64,000 nucleotides of DNA from CAZBUH01 sp964495095 (lineage in GTDB: Bacteria > Bacillota > Clostridia > Oscillospirales > Oscillospiraceae): the NCBI GenBank assembly GCA_964495095.1, contig CAZBUH010000001.1:4766-68765 (forward strand), read 5' to 3'. The translations under genes were made by a program, and so were the position numbers. The notes under the pieces were generated by a model. That model made no database searches. It was given only the letters and a program-made list of their open reading frames with translations, and was not told the DNA's origin. Below, one piece after another: positions 9,146 to 17,725 of this stretch. Within the stretch, counting starts at the first letter, position 1. Every line of letters starts with the position of its first letter.

Positions 9146-10729
9146 CTATATTTCTGCAAGATACCGGCAGGCCATCTCTGCGCATTTTATGCCGTCCACC
9201 GCAGCGGAGGTTATGCCTCCCGCGTAGCCCGCCCCCTCTCCGCAGGGGAAAAGACCTTTTACGGAAGAAGAAAAATCCCCGTCCCTGTCAATCCTTACAG
9301 GACATGAGCTTCTTGTCTCCACAGCCGTCAGGACGGCGTCCGGCGAGGCAAAACCGCGGATTTTCCGGTCCATTTCAGGCAGCGCCTCCGCAATGGCGCT
9401 GCATATAAATTCAGGCAGCACATTCCAGAGATTGCAGAAACAGACCTCCGGCCTGTAGCTTGGCGTCACTTTGCCGGCGGAAGTGCTGGTGCGCTTATTC
9501 AGGAAGTCGCCTACAAGCTGGGCGGGAGCGATGAATCTGCCGCCGCCGGCCTTATAGGCCGCCTCCTCAAGGCTTATCTGAAGGTCGATTCCAGCCAGGG
9601 GAGAGCCGGGATAGTCCTCCGGCGTGACGCCGACCAGCAGGCCGCCGTTTATATTCTCCAGGTCTCTGGCGTATTCGCTCATGCCGTTTGTGACAAGGCG
9701 TCCGTTTTCCGAGGCTGCGGCCACGACCTGGCCTCCGGGGCACACACAGAAGGTGAAAACGGAACGGCCGCCCGGAATATGGGCCGCCAGCTTATAATTT
9801 GAGGCGGGCAGCGTACCGAGAGTTGCGGCCTCGCCGTACTGGGCCGTGTCTATATCACGCTGCAGGTGCTCGATACGCACTCCCACGGCAAAGCTTTTGG
9901 CGGAGAGCTTTACGCCCTTTTCATACAGCATCCTGAAGGTGTCCCTGGCGCCGTTTCCCGGGGCGAGAATCAGGCATTTGCAGGGCATACTGTATTTTTT
10001 ACCGGCGTGTTCCACCGTTATGCCGGTAAGGCTGCCGCCGGCGCAGTCAATACAGCAGAGTCTGCTCGTAAAGCGTATATCGCAGCCCAGCTCCAAGAGC
10101 CGTCTGCGCATGTTGGCCACAACTGTTTTCAGGTTGTCCGTGCCTATGTGCGGGGCCGAGAGATATTCAATGTCGGACGGGGCGCCGAATTCCGCAAAGC
10201 GCCGGAAAACATAGGGTATCCGTATATCGTTTACTCCCGTGGAGAGCTTGCCGTCGGAAAATGTACCGGCGCCGCCCTCTCCGAACTGGACGTTGGAGGA
10301 CTCGTCCAGCGCTCCTGTGCGCCAAAATCTCTCCACATCCCCGGTGCGCTGCTCCACTGGCCGGCCCCGCTCAAGGACAGTGCATTTTATACCGGCTTCC
10401 GCCAGTGAGAGGGCCGCAAAAAGCCCAGCGGGGCCCATTCCCACAACAACTGCCTGTTCCCGGATGTTTTCGGCGGTGGGGAAGGAATAGAGTTTTTGAG
10501 AGTAGGGCGATACATTTTTTGCAAAACGGACGCGCTTTTCGTCTTTAAGCTTCGCCGCCACTGAATAAACAAAGTATATTTCAGGCTTTTTCCGGGAGTC
10601 TATTGATTTTTTCAGGATTTTGAGATTAAGGATATCGGATTCCCGCAGACCCAAGGCCCTGGCCGCCGCTTTTTTAAGCCCGCCGTCCCCAAGCCCGGCC
10701 TTAATTCTTATACCTGTAATTTTTATCAT
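9146..10729 (-). CDS. FAD-dependent dehydrogenase, COG2509 type
   Basis: A 527-residue flavoprotein of the widespread but poorly characterised COG2509 family. After an N-terminal domain of about 90 residues rich in basic residues, a dinucleotide-binding fold begins with VVGMGPAGLFAALSLAEAG (GxGxxG, about residues 95-115). FAD-contacting stretches such as QFGEGGAGTFSDGKL follow. The C-terminal motif GEGAGYAGGITSAAVDG is typical of family members. Substrate and physiological role are unknown. It is transcribed alone, from a region it shares with the divergent mrnC gene. The extended -10 TGCTATACT at 10781-10789 on the minus strand is a likely promoter. Confidence 0.88.
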   Translation of the reverse strand: MIKITGIRIKAGLGDGGLKKAAARALGLRESDILNLKILKKSIDSRKKPEIYFVYSVAAKLKDEKRVRFAKNVSPYSQKLYSFPTAENIREQAVVVGMGPAGLFAALSLAEAGIKCTVLERGRPVEQRTGDVERFWRTGALDESSNVQFGEGGAGTFSDGKLSTGVNDIRIPYVFRRFAEFGAPSDIEYLSAPHIGTDNLKTVVANMRRRLLELGCDIRFTSRLCCIDCAGGSLTGITVEHAGKKYSMPCKCLILAPGNGARDTFRMLYEKGVKLSAKSFAVGVRIEHLQRDIDTAQYGEAATLGTLPASNYKLAAHIPGGRSVFTFCVCPGGQVVAAASENGRLVTNGMSEYARDLENINGGLLVGVTPEDYPGSPLAGIDLQISLEEAAYKAGGGRFIAPAQLVGDFLNKRTSTSAGKVTPSYRPEVCFCNLWNVLPEFICSAIAEALPEMDRKIRGFASPDAVLTAVETRSSCPVRIDRDGDFSSSVKGLFPCGEGAGYAGGITSAAVDGIKCAEMACRYLAEI

Positions 10730-10793
10730 CTTTCGTCACCACAGTTAAGAGCTTTCGTTAGCTGTCAAAAATACGAATATAGTATAGCATTAA

Positions 10794-10822
10794 TTGCAAA
10801 ACGGCGCAATTAGTGTTATTAT
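10794..10822 (+). promoter_or_regulatory. Promoter for mrnC-rqcH
   Basis: A TTGCAA -35 at 10794-10799 and TATTAT -10 at 10817-10822 are separated by 17 bases, with TGT extending the -10. The predicted transcript starts near 10829, leaving a very short leader before mrnC. Confidence 0.6.
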
Positions 10823-10839
10823 CTTTCCTGGTGATGATC

Positions 10840-11241
10840 TTGACGGACTATTTTCATGTCTCCATGGAGTTAGAGGAGATAAATAAAATTTCAAATCTGG
10901 GCCTTGCCCATATAGGCGACGCCGTATATGAGCTTATGGTGCGCTCCTGGCTGTGCGTTCGCGGCAAGGCCACGTCAAAAGGGCTGCACGCCGCCACGGT
11001 GTCCTATGTCCGGGCGCCGGCCCAGGCCGCAGCCGCCGGCAAGCTTCTGCCGGAGCTTACGGAGAGCGAGCGGGGAGTATATAAGCGCGGCAGGAACTCG
11101 CGTGTAAATTCCGTACCTCAGAAGTCCACACTGGAGGAGTACCATGCGGCTACAGGGCTGGAAGCGCTTTTTGGCTGGCTTTATCTCCAGGGGAAAACGG
11201 ACAGGCTGAACGAGATTTTTAGTATTATCATGGAGGACTGA
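10840..11241 (+). CDS. mrnC: Mini-ribonuclease III (MrnC)
   Basis: Mini-III is a dimeric RNase III-like enzyme without a dsRNA-binding domain that trims 23S rRNA ends in Bacillota. The family signature GLAHIGDAVYELMVR contains the catalytic Asp and follows the N-terminus closely. VYKRGRNSRV and the C-terminal EALFGWLYLQGK helix also match. Of several in-frame starts (GTG 10831, ATG 10834, TTG 10840, ATG 10864), TTG at 10840 fits best: it is spaced six bases from GGTGA and gives a protein of 133 residues. It ends two bases before rqcH, implying co-transcription. Confidence 0.93.
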   Translation: MTDYFHVSMELEEINKISNLGLAHIGDAVYELMVRSWLCVRGKATSKGLHAATVSYVRAPAQAAAAGKLLPELTESERGVYKRGRNSRVNSVPQKSTLEEYHAATGLEALFGWLYLQGKTDRLNEIFSIIMED

Positions 11242-11243
11242 CA

Positions 11244-12992
11244 ATGCCACTTGACGCGGTATGCCTTTCGGCCCTTTGCGGTGAGCTGGGCCGGCGCATA
11301 ATCGGTATGAAAATAGATAAGGTGCAGCAGCCTGAGAGGGACGAGATACTGCTGAATCTCCGGGGAAACGGCGACAACTGCCGGCTTCTTATATCAGCCG
11401 GAACGGGAAATGCCAGGGTGCATGTGACGGAGTTTTCCTACGAAAATCCTCAGACGCCGCCCATGTTCTGTATGCTTCTGCGAAAGCACCTTGTGGGCGC
11501 AAAGATATGCGGGCTCACGCAGCCGCCTATGGAGCGGATGCTGGATATGGAACTGGACACCTACGACGAGATGGGCGTATACTGCAAAAAACGGCTTATA
11601 TTGGAGATTATGGGCCGCTACTCAAATATCATCCTGGTGGGGCCCGACGGTATAATAATTGACTGCCTCCGGCGCGTCGATTCGGAGATGTCCGAAAGGC
11701 GCCAGGTGCTGCCGGGTCTTATATACAGGCTTCCGCCGAAGCAGGATAAGCTTAACCCGGCGGAGACAGGCAGCCTTGAAGCTGTTTTTGGCCTGAATCC
11801 TCCGGCAGGGCAGCTTGATAAATGGCTTCTGGGCAATTTTGAAGGGCTTTCCCCCCTGATATGCCGCGAAATCGTAAGCCGGGCCTACGGCAGGACGGAT
11901 ATAAGAGCGGAGGAGTGTGACGATCTTCGCCCCCTGGCGTCGGAATTTGAAAGGCTTATGGGGAGCGTAAAAAGCGGAAGCTTTACTCCGCTGCTGCTCT
12001 CCGAACAGGGGAAACCGGCGGATTTCTCATATACGGACATAACCCAGTACGGCGATATATACGATAAAGAGAATATGGGGGGCTTTTCCCAGCTTCTTGA
12101 AGCGTATTATACAAGACGCGATAAAGCCGACCGGGTGCGCCAGCGGGCGCAGTCCATGACCAAAACCGTAAAAAACGCGGCAGCCAGGATAGAGCGGAAA
12201 TTAAATCTCCAGCGTCAGGAGTACACCGCCACCCTGGACAGGGACAGGCTCCGTCAGCAGGGCGATATAATCACTGCAAACCTCTATCAGATGCAAAAGG
12301 GCATGACGGTGCTGAAGGCCGCGGACTTTTACTCTGAAGACGGTGTGGAGGTGGAAATTCGCCTTGACCCACGGAAAACCCCGCAGCAGAACGCGGCGAA
12401 ATACTACAGGGATTACACAAAGGCGAAAAACGCCGAAAAGGTGCTGTCTGAGCAGATTTTAAGCGGGGAGAACGAGCTTCAGTATTTAAACAGCGTAATA
12501 GAGGAGATAGAAAAGGCCGAGGGCGAGCGGGATCTTGCGGAGATACGCCAGGAGCTTACGGACACGGGTTATCTCCGGCGCCAGAAGAGCGGGAAAAAGG
12601 AAAAGCGTGTTGAGCAGAAGCCCATGCACTTCCGCTCGGAGAGCGGCTACGACATATGGGTGGGCAAAAACAATATCCAAAACGACCGTCTGACGCTGAA
12701 AACGGCTCTTAAAACGGATATCTGGCTCCACACCCAGAAAATACACGGCTCACATGTTATCATATCCTGCGGAGGCACAACGCCTGACAACGGGACGGTT
12801 GAGACTGCGGCGATGCTTGCCGCTCTCTATTCCCAGGGGCGGGAAAGCCGGAAGGTGCCAGTGGATTACACGGCGGTAAAAAATGTAAAAAAGCCCTCGG
12901 GAGGAAAGCCGGGAATGGTCATATATGTGGACTACAAAACGGTTTTTGTTACGCCGGATGAAAAGCTCGCTGAAAAGCTCCGGGTAAAATAA
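11244..12992 (+). CDS. rqcH: Rqc2/NEMF homologue RqcH (NFACT protein)
   Basis: RqcH binds stalled 50S subunits carrying peptidyl-tRNA and adds C-terminal Ala tails that mark the chain for degradation. This is a rescue route parallel to tmRNA, which is also encoded in this window. The 582 residues show the NFACT-N domain from MPLDAVCLSALCGEL, a helical middle with coiled-coil segments (about 290-440), and the NFACT-R domain near residues 455-570 with YDIWVGKNNIQND and DIWLHTQKIHGSHVII. It was formerly named fibronectin-binding protein. It follows mrnC by two bases and ends at a terminator. Confidence 0.95.
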   Translation: MPLDAVCLSALCGELGRRIIGMKIDKVQQPERDEILLNLRGNGDNCRLLISAGTGNARVHVTEFSYENPQTPPMFCMLLRKHLVGAKICGLTQPPMERMLDMELDTYDEMGVYCKKRLILEIMGRYSNIILVGPDGIIIDCLRRVDSEMSERRQVLPGLIYRLPPKQDKLNPAETGSLEAVFGLNPPAGQLDKWLLGNFEGLSPLICREIVSRAYGRTDIRAEECDDLRPLASEFERLMGSVKSGSFTPLLLSEQGKPADFSYTDITQYGDIYDKENMGGFSQLLEAYYTRRDKADRVRQRAQSMTKTVKNAAARIERKLNLQRQEYTATLDRDRLRQQGDIITANLYQMQKGMTVLKAADFYSEDGVEVEIRLDPRKTPQQNAAKYYRDYTKAKNAEKVLSEQILSGENELQYLNSVIEEIEKAEGERDLAEIRQELTDTGYLRRQKSGKKEKRVEQKPMHFRSESGYDIWVGKNNIQNDRLTLKTALKTDIWLHTQKIHGSHVIISCGGTTPDNGTVETAAMLAALYSQGRESRKVPVDYTAVKNVKKPSGGKPGMVIYVDYKTVFVTPDEKLAEKLRVK

Positions 12993-12994
12993 CT

Positions 12995-13030
12995 AAAACG
13001 CTGATTGCACAATTTAGCAATCAGCGTTTT
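12995..13030. terminator. Bidirectional terminator between rqcH and feoB
   Basis: A 14-bp perfect stem (12995-13008 with 13017-13030) has A/T tracts on both sides. It lies between the two convergent stops. Confidence 0.9.
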
Positions 13031-13032
13031 AA

Positions 13033-14835
13033 CTATATAAGCGAAAACAGCTTTGACAGAAGATTTGTGATAACGCATATGGCCCCGCCGCATATTGCCG
13101 GTATGAATATTGCGGCAAGGGTCCATTTTACGCTGCCGGTTTCCTTTTTTATAGTCATTATCGTGGTGGCGCAGGGCCAGTGGAGAAGGAAAAATATCAC
13201 GGTGTTCAACGCTGTAAGCCAGGTCCAGCCGTTATCTGCAAAAAGTGTTCGGATAGCTTCCAGACTCGTCAGCTCTGTAAGGGAGCCGGAGGCGGTGTAG
13301 GCCATTATCATTATCGGTATTACTATCTCGCTTGCCGGAAGTCCCAGTATAAAAGCCAGCAGTATCACGCCGTCAAGCCCCATAAGACGCCCTGCCGGCT
13401 CCAAAAAGGAGGCCGCGTGGCTTAAAAGGGAAGCCCCGCCAACGGAGATATTGGCTAATATCCATATAAGTATGCCGGCCGGGGCCGCGGCGGTAATTGC
13501 CCGCCCCAGGACAAATATGCCTCTGTCGCATATAGAGCGGATGATTATTTTCCCAAGCTGCGGTTTCCGGTAGGGAGGAAGCTCCAGGGTGAATGTGGTC
13601 GTCTCGCCTTTTAATATCGTTTTAGAGAGCGCCGCCGATACTAAAAAGGTCATCAATATCCCAAAGACTATCACAGCCGTAAGCGTCAGCGCAGAGCCTG
13701 CTGAGGAGGCAAACATAAAGCAGCCGATCAGCGTGAGCATAGCCGGAAAACGACCGTTGCAGGGCAGAAAACAATTTGTGATAATGGCTATAAGCCGCTC
13801 CCTGGGAGAGTCGATTATGCGGCAACCGGTGACGCCCACGGCGTTGCATCCAAGGCCCTGGCACATGGTAAGGGCCTGCTTTCCGCAGGTGCCGCAGGCT
13901 TTGAAGAATTTATCAAGATTAAAGGCCACCCGGGGCAGATAGCCCAGATCCTCCAGGAATGTAAACAGCGGGAAAAATATGAGCATCGGCGGCAGCATGA
14001 CGGACACCACCCAGGCCACCGTCCGCCAGCAGCCGTCGGCCAAAAGCGAGCAGAGCCAGTCGGGCAGATGCAGCGACAGGAGCCCGGAATAAATATTGTC
14101 CTGGGCGCCCAGCAGAATATTTGAGAGCCACTGGGAGGGATAGTTTGACCCCTGTATTGTAAGCCAGAATATTACCGCCAGCATAAGTAGCATTATGGGA
14201 AGCCCGGTGAATTTTCCCGTAAGCAGCTTATCTATCTTTCTGTCCTTTTTATCCGGCGCTTCGGTGAATTCAACGCACTCCGCGGCAACGCCCTCGGCCA
14301 TTATGACCGCGCACTTTTCATCCTCCGGCGGCAGCGAAAAAGCCGGGGATCCGGATGTCCTGGAAAGTATCGCGTTCTTGAGCCGCCGCAGATCCGCGGG
14401 GTTTCTGGCGGTGATGCCCACTACCGGTACGCCGAGCTCCCTGGAGAGCTTTTTTAAATCTATCCTGACGCCGCGCGCTGTGGCTTCATCCATAAGGTTT
14501 ACGCAGACAATGGAGTTATGGCACATATTTATTACCTGGAGAGCCAGAATAAGATTCCGCTCAAGGCAGGAAGCGTCACAAACTATCACCACCCGGTCGT
14601 ACTGCCCGTTTACGAGGTAGTCCCTGGTGACCTTCTCCTCCGCCGAGCTGGGGCGGAGGGAATATGTACCGGGCAAATCCACAAGGGTACATTCTGTACC
14701 TCTGTCGGCAAAAGTGCCCATCGCCACACCGACGGTTTTGCCGGGCCAGTTCCCGGTATGCTGATTCATACCTGTAAGCCCGTTAAAAACAGTGCTTTTT
14801 CCTACGTTAGGGTTTCCGACCAAGGCTACCTGCAT
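13033..14835 (-). CDS. feoB: Ferrous iron transporter FeoB
   Basis: This is the inner-membrane Fe2+ importer with an N-terminal G domain. G1 (GNPNVGKS, residues 7-14), switch region with T-G-N-W-P-G-K-T, G3 (DLPGTYSL) and G4 (NLMDEA) are all present. The membrane part holds two Gate repeats, including the GCNAVGVTGCRIIDSPRERL region. At 600 residues it is shorter than many FeoB proteins of 650-770, mainly at the linker and C-terminus. It starts four bases after feoA, so the two form an operon. Confidence 0.96.
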   Translation of the reverse strand: MQVALVGNPNVGKSTVFNGLTGMNQHTGNWPGKTVGVAMGTFADRGTECTLVDLPGTYSLRPSSAEEKVTRDYLVNGQYDRVVIVCDASCLERNLILALQVINMCHNSIVCVNLMDEATARGVRIDLKKLSRELGVPVVGITARNPADLRRLKNAILSRTSGSPAFSLPPEDEKCAVIMAEGVAAECVEFTEAPDKKDRKIDKLLTGKFTGLPIMLLMLAVIFWLTIQGSNYPSQWLSNILLGAQDNIYSGLLSLHLPDWLCSLLADGCWRTVAWVVSVMLPPMLIFFPLFTFLEDLGYLPRVAFNLDKFFKACGTCGKQALTMCQGLGCNAVGVTGCRIIDSPRERLIAIITNCFLPCNGRFPAMLTLIGCFMFASSAGSALTLTAVIVFGILMTFLVSAALSKTILKGETTTFTLELPPYRKPQLGKIIIRSICDRGIFVLGRAITAAAPAGILIWILANISVGGASLLSHAASFLEPAGRLMGLDGVILLAFILGLPASEIVIPIMIMAYTASGSLTELTSLEAIRTLFADNGWTWLTALNTVIFFLLHWPCATTIMTIKKETGSVKWTLAAIFIPAICGGAICVITNLLSKLFSLI

Positions 14836-14839
14836 CGGC

Positions 14840-15073
14840 TTACCCTACCATTATGCGGCGGGCGTCCTCGGAGCGGAGGGCTATTACTGCTCCGCGTATC
14901 ATATACGCCGTCGGGTCGCCAAAGGGGCTTTTTTGCAGGCACTTTATGCCGGTGCCCTCGATAAGACCTATATCAGAAAGCCGCCGCCGCATAGCCTCGC
15001 TGCAGCTCAGGCTGTGTACCGTGGCGCTGCCGCCCACCTGTAAGGTGTTCAGCGGAAAAATATTTTGTTCCAT
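14840..15073 (-). CDS. feoA: Ferrous iron transport protein FeoA
   Basis: This 77-residue SH3-like cytoplasmic partner of FeoB modulates Fe2+ uptake. It has the usual core, with SEAMRRRLSDIGLIEGTGIKC and a C-terminal GAVIALRSEDARRIMV strand pair. It is the first gene of the feoAB unit. Its roughly 130-base leader region contains two inverted repeats, recorded separately, which are candidates for regulation. Confidence 0.94.
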   Translation of the reverse strand: MEQNIFPLNTLQVGGSATVHSLSCSEAMRRRLSDIGLIEGTGIKCLQKSPFGDPTAYMIRGAVIALRSEDARRIMVG

Positions 15074-15080
15074 GATGTAT

Positions 15081-15162
15081 CGGCTCCGTTCAAATTTAAG
15101 TATGGGAATGGAGTTATCCCGATATATACTATGACGGAGCCGGTGCTGTGGTGTCCGGACAC
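15081..15162 (-). promoter_or_regulatory. Inverted repeats in the feoAB upstream region
   Basis: A perfect 12-base palindrome GTGTCCGGACAC lies at 15151-15162. A separate 9-bp inverted repeat pairs CGGCTCCGT (15081-15089) with ACGGAGCCG (15134-15142) around a 44-base loop. The first could be an operator and the second a leader RNA stem. I cannot match either to a known iron-responsive site. Confidence 0.4.
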
Positions 15163-15200
15163 GGCGGCGTATGCGTCAGGAGATTTTTTGAATTTTTCCA

Positions 15201-15240
15201 GAATAAAACCCCGGAAGCTGATTTGTCAGCTTCCGGGGTT
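15201..15240 (-). terminator. Intrinsic terminator after pfp
   Basis: A 15-bp perfect GC-rich stem (15207-15221 with 15226-15240) is followed on the minus strand by TTTTATTC. It lies 35 bases past the pfp stop. Confidence 0.92.
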
Positions 15241-15274
15241 ATTGGCCTGCGGCATTGCCGCCGTATATTATTTA

Positions 15275-16519
15275 TCAGGCATTTGCCAGGACTTTTTTCA
15301 GCTTTGCAAAGCGGGGAAGGGAATTTTCAAGCTTGCGGGCCGGCTCACCCTGGATAAGGGGCAGGGCATAGTCGATAAATTCCTGAGTAACGCCGTCGCC
15401 GGTGGGGGTTATCCACTCCAGCGGGACCTTCTTTTCGTAGTTTGCAACGGAGGTCAGGGGGAGCAGAGCGGTTTTGCAGACATATTTGCCGTCAACATAC
15501 TCTCTCTCAAAGGCCACCATCATACCTGTGGTGCCGTTTACCGCGCTCTCAACGGCAACCTTACCTGCCATGAAAGCCTCGTCAATATCAGTCTGGGAGG
15601 CCAAATGAGCGCCGCAGCGCTGGAGAAGGCTCAGCTCTATGCCCCTTACCTTGGCGCCGGTCTTTTCCTTTACCACATTTGCCAGCAGGGAAGCAAGACC
15701 GCCGAGCTGCGCGTGGCCAAAGCCGTCGGTAGCGGAGGTTTTTGCCTCGGAGACAAAGGAGCCGTCGGCATAGTGGATGCCCTCGGAAACGGCCACAATG
15801 CAGTTGCCTTTTTTGCTGTATATATCCGACACCTTCTTTAAGAAGCTGTCCATGTCAAAATCAACTTCGGGGAGATAGATAAGGTCGGGGCCCGCTCCTG
15901 CGACAGAGGCAAGGGAGGCGGCGCCTGCCAGCCATCCGGCGTGGCGGCCCATAATCTCGATTATAGTGACCATCCCGGTGTCGTACACATGGGCGTCTTT
16001 ATATACCTCGGCAATGGAGGTAGCTATGTATTTTGCGGCGCTTGCGAAGCCGGGGCAGTGGTCGGTGCCGTAGAGGTCGTTGTCAATGGTTTTGGGTATG
16101 CCCATGACGTTGCACTCATATCCGCTCTTGGCCATATATCTGCTTATTTTGTCGCAGGTATCCATGGAGTCGTTTCCGCCGTTATAGAAGAAGTAGCGGA
16201 CATTGTATTTTTTGAATATTTCAAGAATGCGCTTATAGTCGGTATCATCCTTTTCCGGGTCTGCCATTTTGTAGCGGCAGGAGCCAAGCTCCGAAGAGGG
16301 AGTGTTGAGAAGAAGCTCCAGCTCCGCCGGGTCCTCCTTGTCCATAACGTAGAGCTTGTCGTCCAATACGCCCTTTATGCCATGGGCCGCGCCCAGTACC
16401 ATAGTGATTTCTTCCGCCTCAAGAGCTGTCTTTATTGCGCCGTATGCGCTGGCGTTTATGACCGCGGTAGGTCCGCCGGACTGGCCGATAATGCACGCGC
16501 CTTTTAATCCTTTGCTCAT
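15275..16519 (-). CDS. pfp: PPi-dependent 6-phosphofructokinase
   Basis: This enzyme interconverts fructose 6-phosphate and fructose 1,6-bisphosphate using pyrophosphate, allowing glycolytic or gluconeogenic flux. The 414-residue protein has the PFK fold. The phosphate-donor loop reads GGNDS (114-118), with Asp117 in place of the Gly found in ATP enzymes. The second loop reads PKTIDND, with Lys143 replacing the ATP-type Gly. Both changes mark PPi use in this family. It has a strong GGGAGG site and lies divergent from aldolase, the next pathway step. A separate ATP-type enzyme is encoded at 28962. Confidence 0.93.
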   Translation of the reverse strand: MSKGLKGACIIGQSGGPTAVINASAYGAIKTALEAEEITMVLGAAHGIKGVLDDKLYVMDKEDPAELELLLNTPSSELGSCRYKMADPEKDDTDYKRILEIFKKYNVRYFFYNGGNDSMDTCDKISRYMAKSGYECNVMGIPKTIDNDLYGTDHCPGFASAAKYIATSIAEVYKDAHVYDTGMVTIIEIMGRHAGWLAGAASLASVAGAGPDLIYLPEVDFDMDSFLKKVSDIYSKKGNCIVAVSEGIHYADGSFVSEAKTSATDGFGHAQLGGLASLLANVVKEKTGAKVRGIELSLLQRCGAHLASQTDIDEAFMAGKVAVESAVNGTTGMMVAFEREYVDGKYVCKTALLPLTSVANYEKKVPLEWITPTGDGVTQEFIDYALPLIQGEPARKLENSLPRFAKLKKVLANA

Positions 16520-16562
16520 AAAAAAGCCTCCCGTAATTTATATTTATCATGAAACCTATTGA

Positions 16563-16591
16563 ATAATAACACATAGATGGGACAAAATCAA
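16563..16591 (-). promoter_or_regulatory. pfp promoter
   Basis: On the minus strand, TTGATT (16591-16586) and TATTAT (16568-16563) are spaced by 17 bases, with TGT extending the -10. Confidence 0.7.
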
Positions 16592-16615
16592 ACTGCAAAT
16601 TGTTTAAATTTACGC

Positions 16616-16643
16616 TTGAAATAGTGCGGAAATATGTTAGTAT
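16616..16643 (+). promoter_or_regulatory. fba promoter
   Basis: TTGAAA (16616-16621) and TAGTAT (16638-16643) have a 16-base spacer and an extended -10 TGT. It points away from the pfp promoter 25 bases upstream. Confidence 0.7.
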
Positions 16644-16690
16644 ATTTATGGTTAAGTGACATTTTATTCTTATTAAGGAGATGCTGAACT

Positions 16691-17656
16691 ATGGCATTAG
16701 TAACAACTACTGAAATGTTCAAGAAAGCCTATAACGGCGGCTACGCTATCGGCGCTTTCAATGTGAACAACATGGAGATCGTCCAGGGCATTACGGAGGC
16801 CGCCAAAGAGGTCAACGCTCCGCTGATCCTCCAGGTATCCAAGGGCGCCCGCGCCTATGCAAATCACACATATCTTGTAAAGCTGGTGGAGGCCGCCATT
16901 ATCGAGACCGGTCTGCCCATCTGCCTGCACCTTGACCACGGCGACAGCTTCGAGACCTGCAAATCCTGCGTTGACGGCGGTTTTACCTCCGTTATGATCG
17001 ACGCTTCCAGCAAACCTTTTAATGAGAACATAGAGATTACAAAAAAGGTTGTGGAATACGCCCATGACCATGGGGTTGTGGTAGAGGCCGAGCTTGGCAC
17101 TCTGGCCGGTGTTGAGGATGAAGTTAAGGTCTCTGCCGAGGATTCCTCTTACACACACCCTGAAGAGGTTGAGGAATTCGTCACAAAGACCGGCTGCGAC
17201 TCGCTGGCTATCGCCATCGGCACATCTCACGGCGCATATAAGTTCACCCCCGAGCAGTGCACCCGCAATGAGCAGGGTATCCTTGTGCCGCCTCCGCTCC
17301 GCTTCGACGTGTTGGAGGAGGTCTCCAGACGCCTGCCCGGATTCCCGATAGTCCTCCACGGCTCATCCTCAGTACCCCAGGAGTTCGTTAAGATGGTAAA
17401 CGAAAACGGCGGCAACATGCCCAACGCCATCGGCGTTCCTGAGGAGCAGCTCCGCAAGGCCGCTTCGATGTCCGTCTGCAAGATAAACATCGACTCCGAC
17501 CTGCGTCTTGCCATGACCGGCACCATACGCCAGTATTTGAACGAGCATCCCGCGGACTTTGATCCCCGCCAGTATCTGAAGCCCGCACGTGCCGCTATAA
17601 AAGAGCTTGTAAAGCACAAGCTTGTGGATGTGCTCGGCTGCGCCGGCAAGGCATAA
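16691..17656 (+). CDS. fba: Class II fructose-bisphosphate aldolase
   Basis: This Zn-dependent glycolytic aldolase splits fructose 1,6-bisphosphate into two triose phosphates. The 321 residues are full length. Visible family elements are GAFNVNNMEIVQGI, the metal-ligand HLDHGDS, EAELGTLAG with its ligand Glu, SLAIAIGTSHGAYKF with a ligand His, VLHGSSSVP with the third His, and KINIDSDLR with the phosphate site. The AAGGAG site and codon choice rich in C/G-ending codons suggest high expression. It stands alone between its own promoter and a terminator. Confidence 0.97.
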   Translation: MALVTTTEMFKKAYNGGYAIGAFNVNNMEIVQGITEAAKEVNAPLILQVSKGARAYANHTYLVKLVEAAIIETGLPICLHLDHGDSFETCKSCVDGGFTSVMIDASSKPFNENIEITKKVVEYAHDHGVVVEAELGTLAGVEDEVKVSAEDSSYTHPEEVEEFVTKTGCDSLAIAIGTSHGAYKFTPEQCTRNEQGILVPPPLRFDVLEEVSRRLPGFPIVLHGSSSVPQEFVKMVNENGGNMPNAIGVPEEQLRKAASMSVCKINIDSDLRLAMTGTIRQYLNEHPADFDPRQYLKPARAAIKELVKHKLVDVLGCAGKA

Positions 17657-17671
17657 GAGCAAAAAAACTAT

Positions 17672-17706
17672 GGCAGGTATTCGGTCCACGGATGCCTGCC
17701 TTTTAT
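17672..17706 (+). terminator. Intrinsic terminator after fba
   Basis: A nine-pair stem (GGCAGGTAT with ATGCCTGCC, one G-U) is followed by TTTTATT. Confidence 0.85.
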
Positions 17707-17725
17707 TGTAAGAGGAGGCGAAAAT

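Noticed and set aside
15074..15200. Possible Ni/Co- or Fe(II)-type riboswitch upstream of feoA
   Set aside because: The conserved GGACAGG-like blocks of that class are not present; only generic inverted repeats are seen.
15065..15841. Plus-strand open frame crossing the pfp terminator and pfp
   Set aside because: It reads through a strong terminator and is antisense to pfp, with no recognisable domain.
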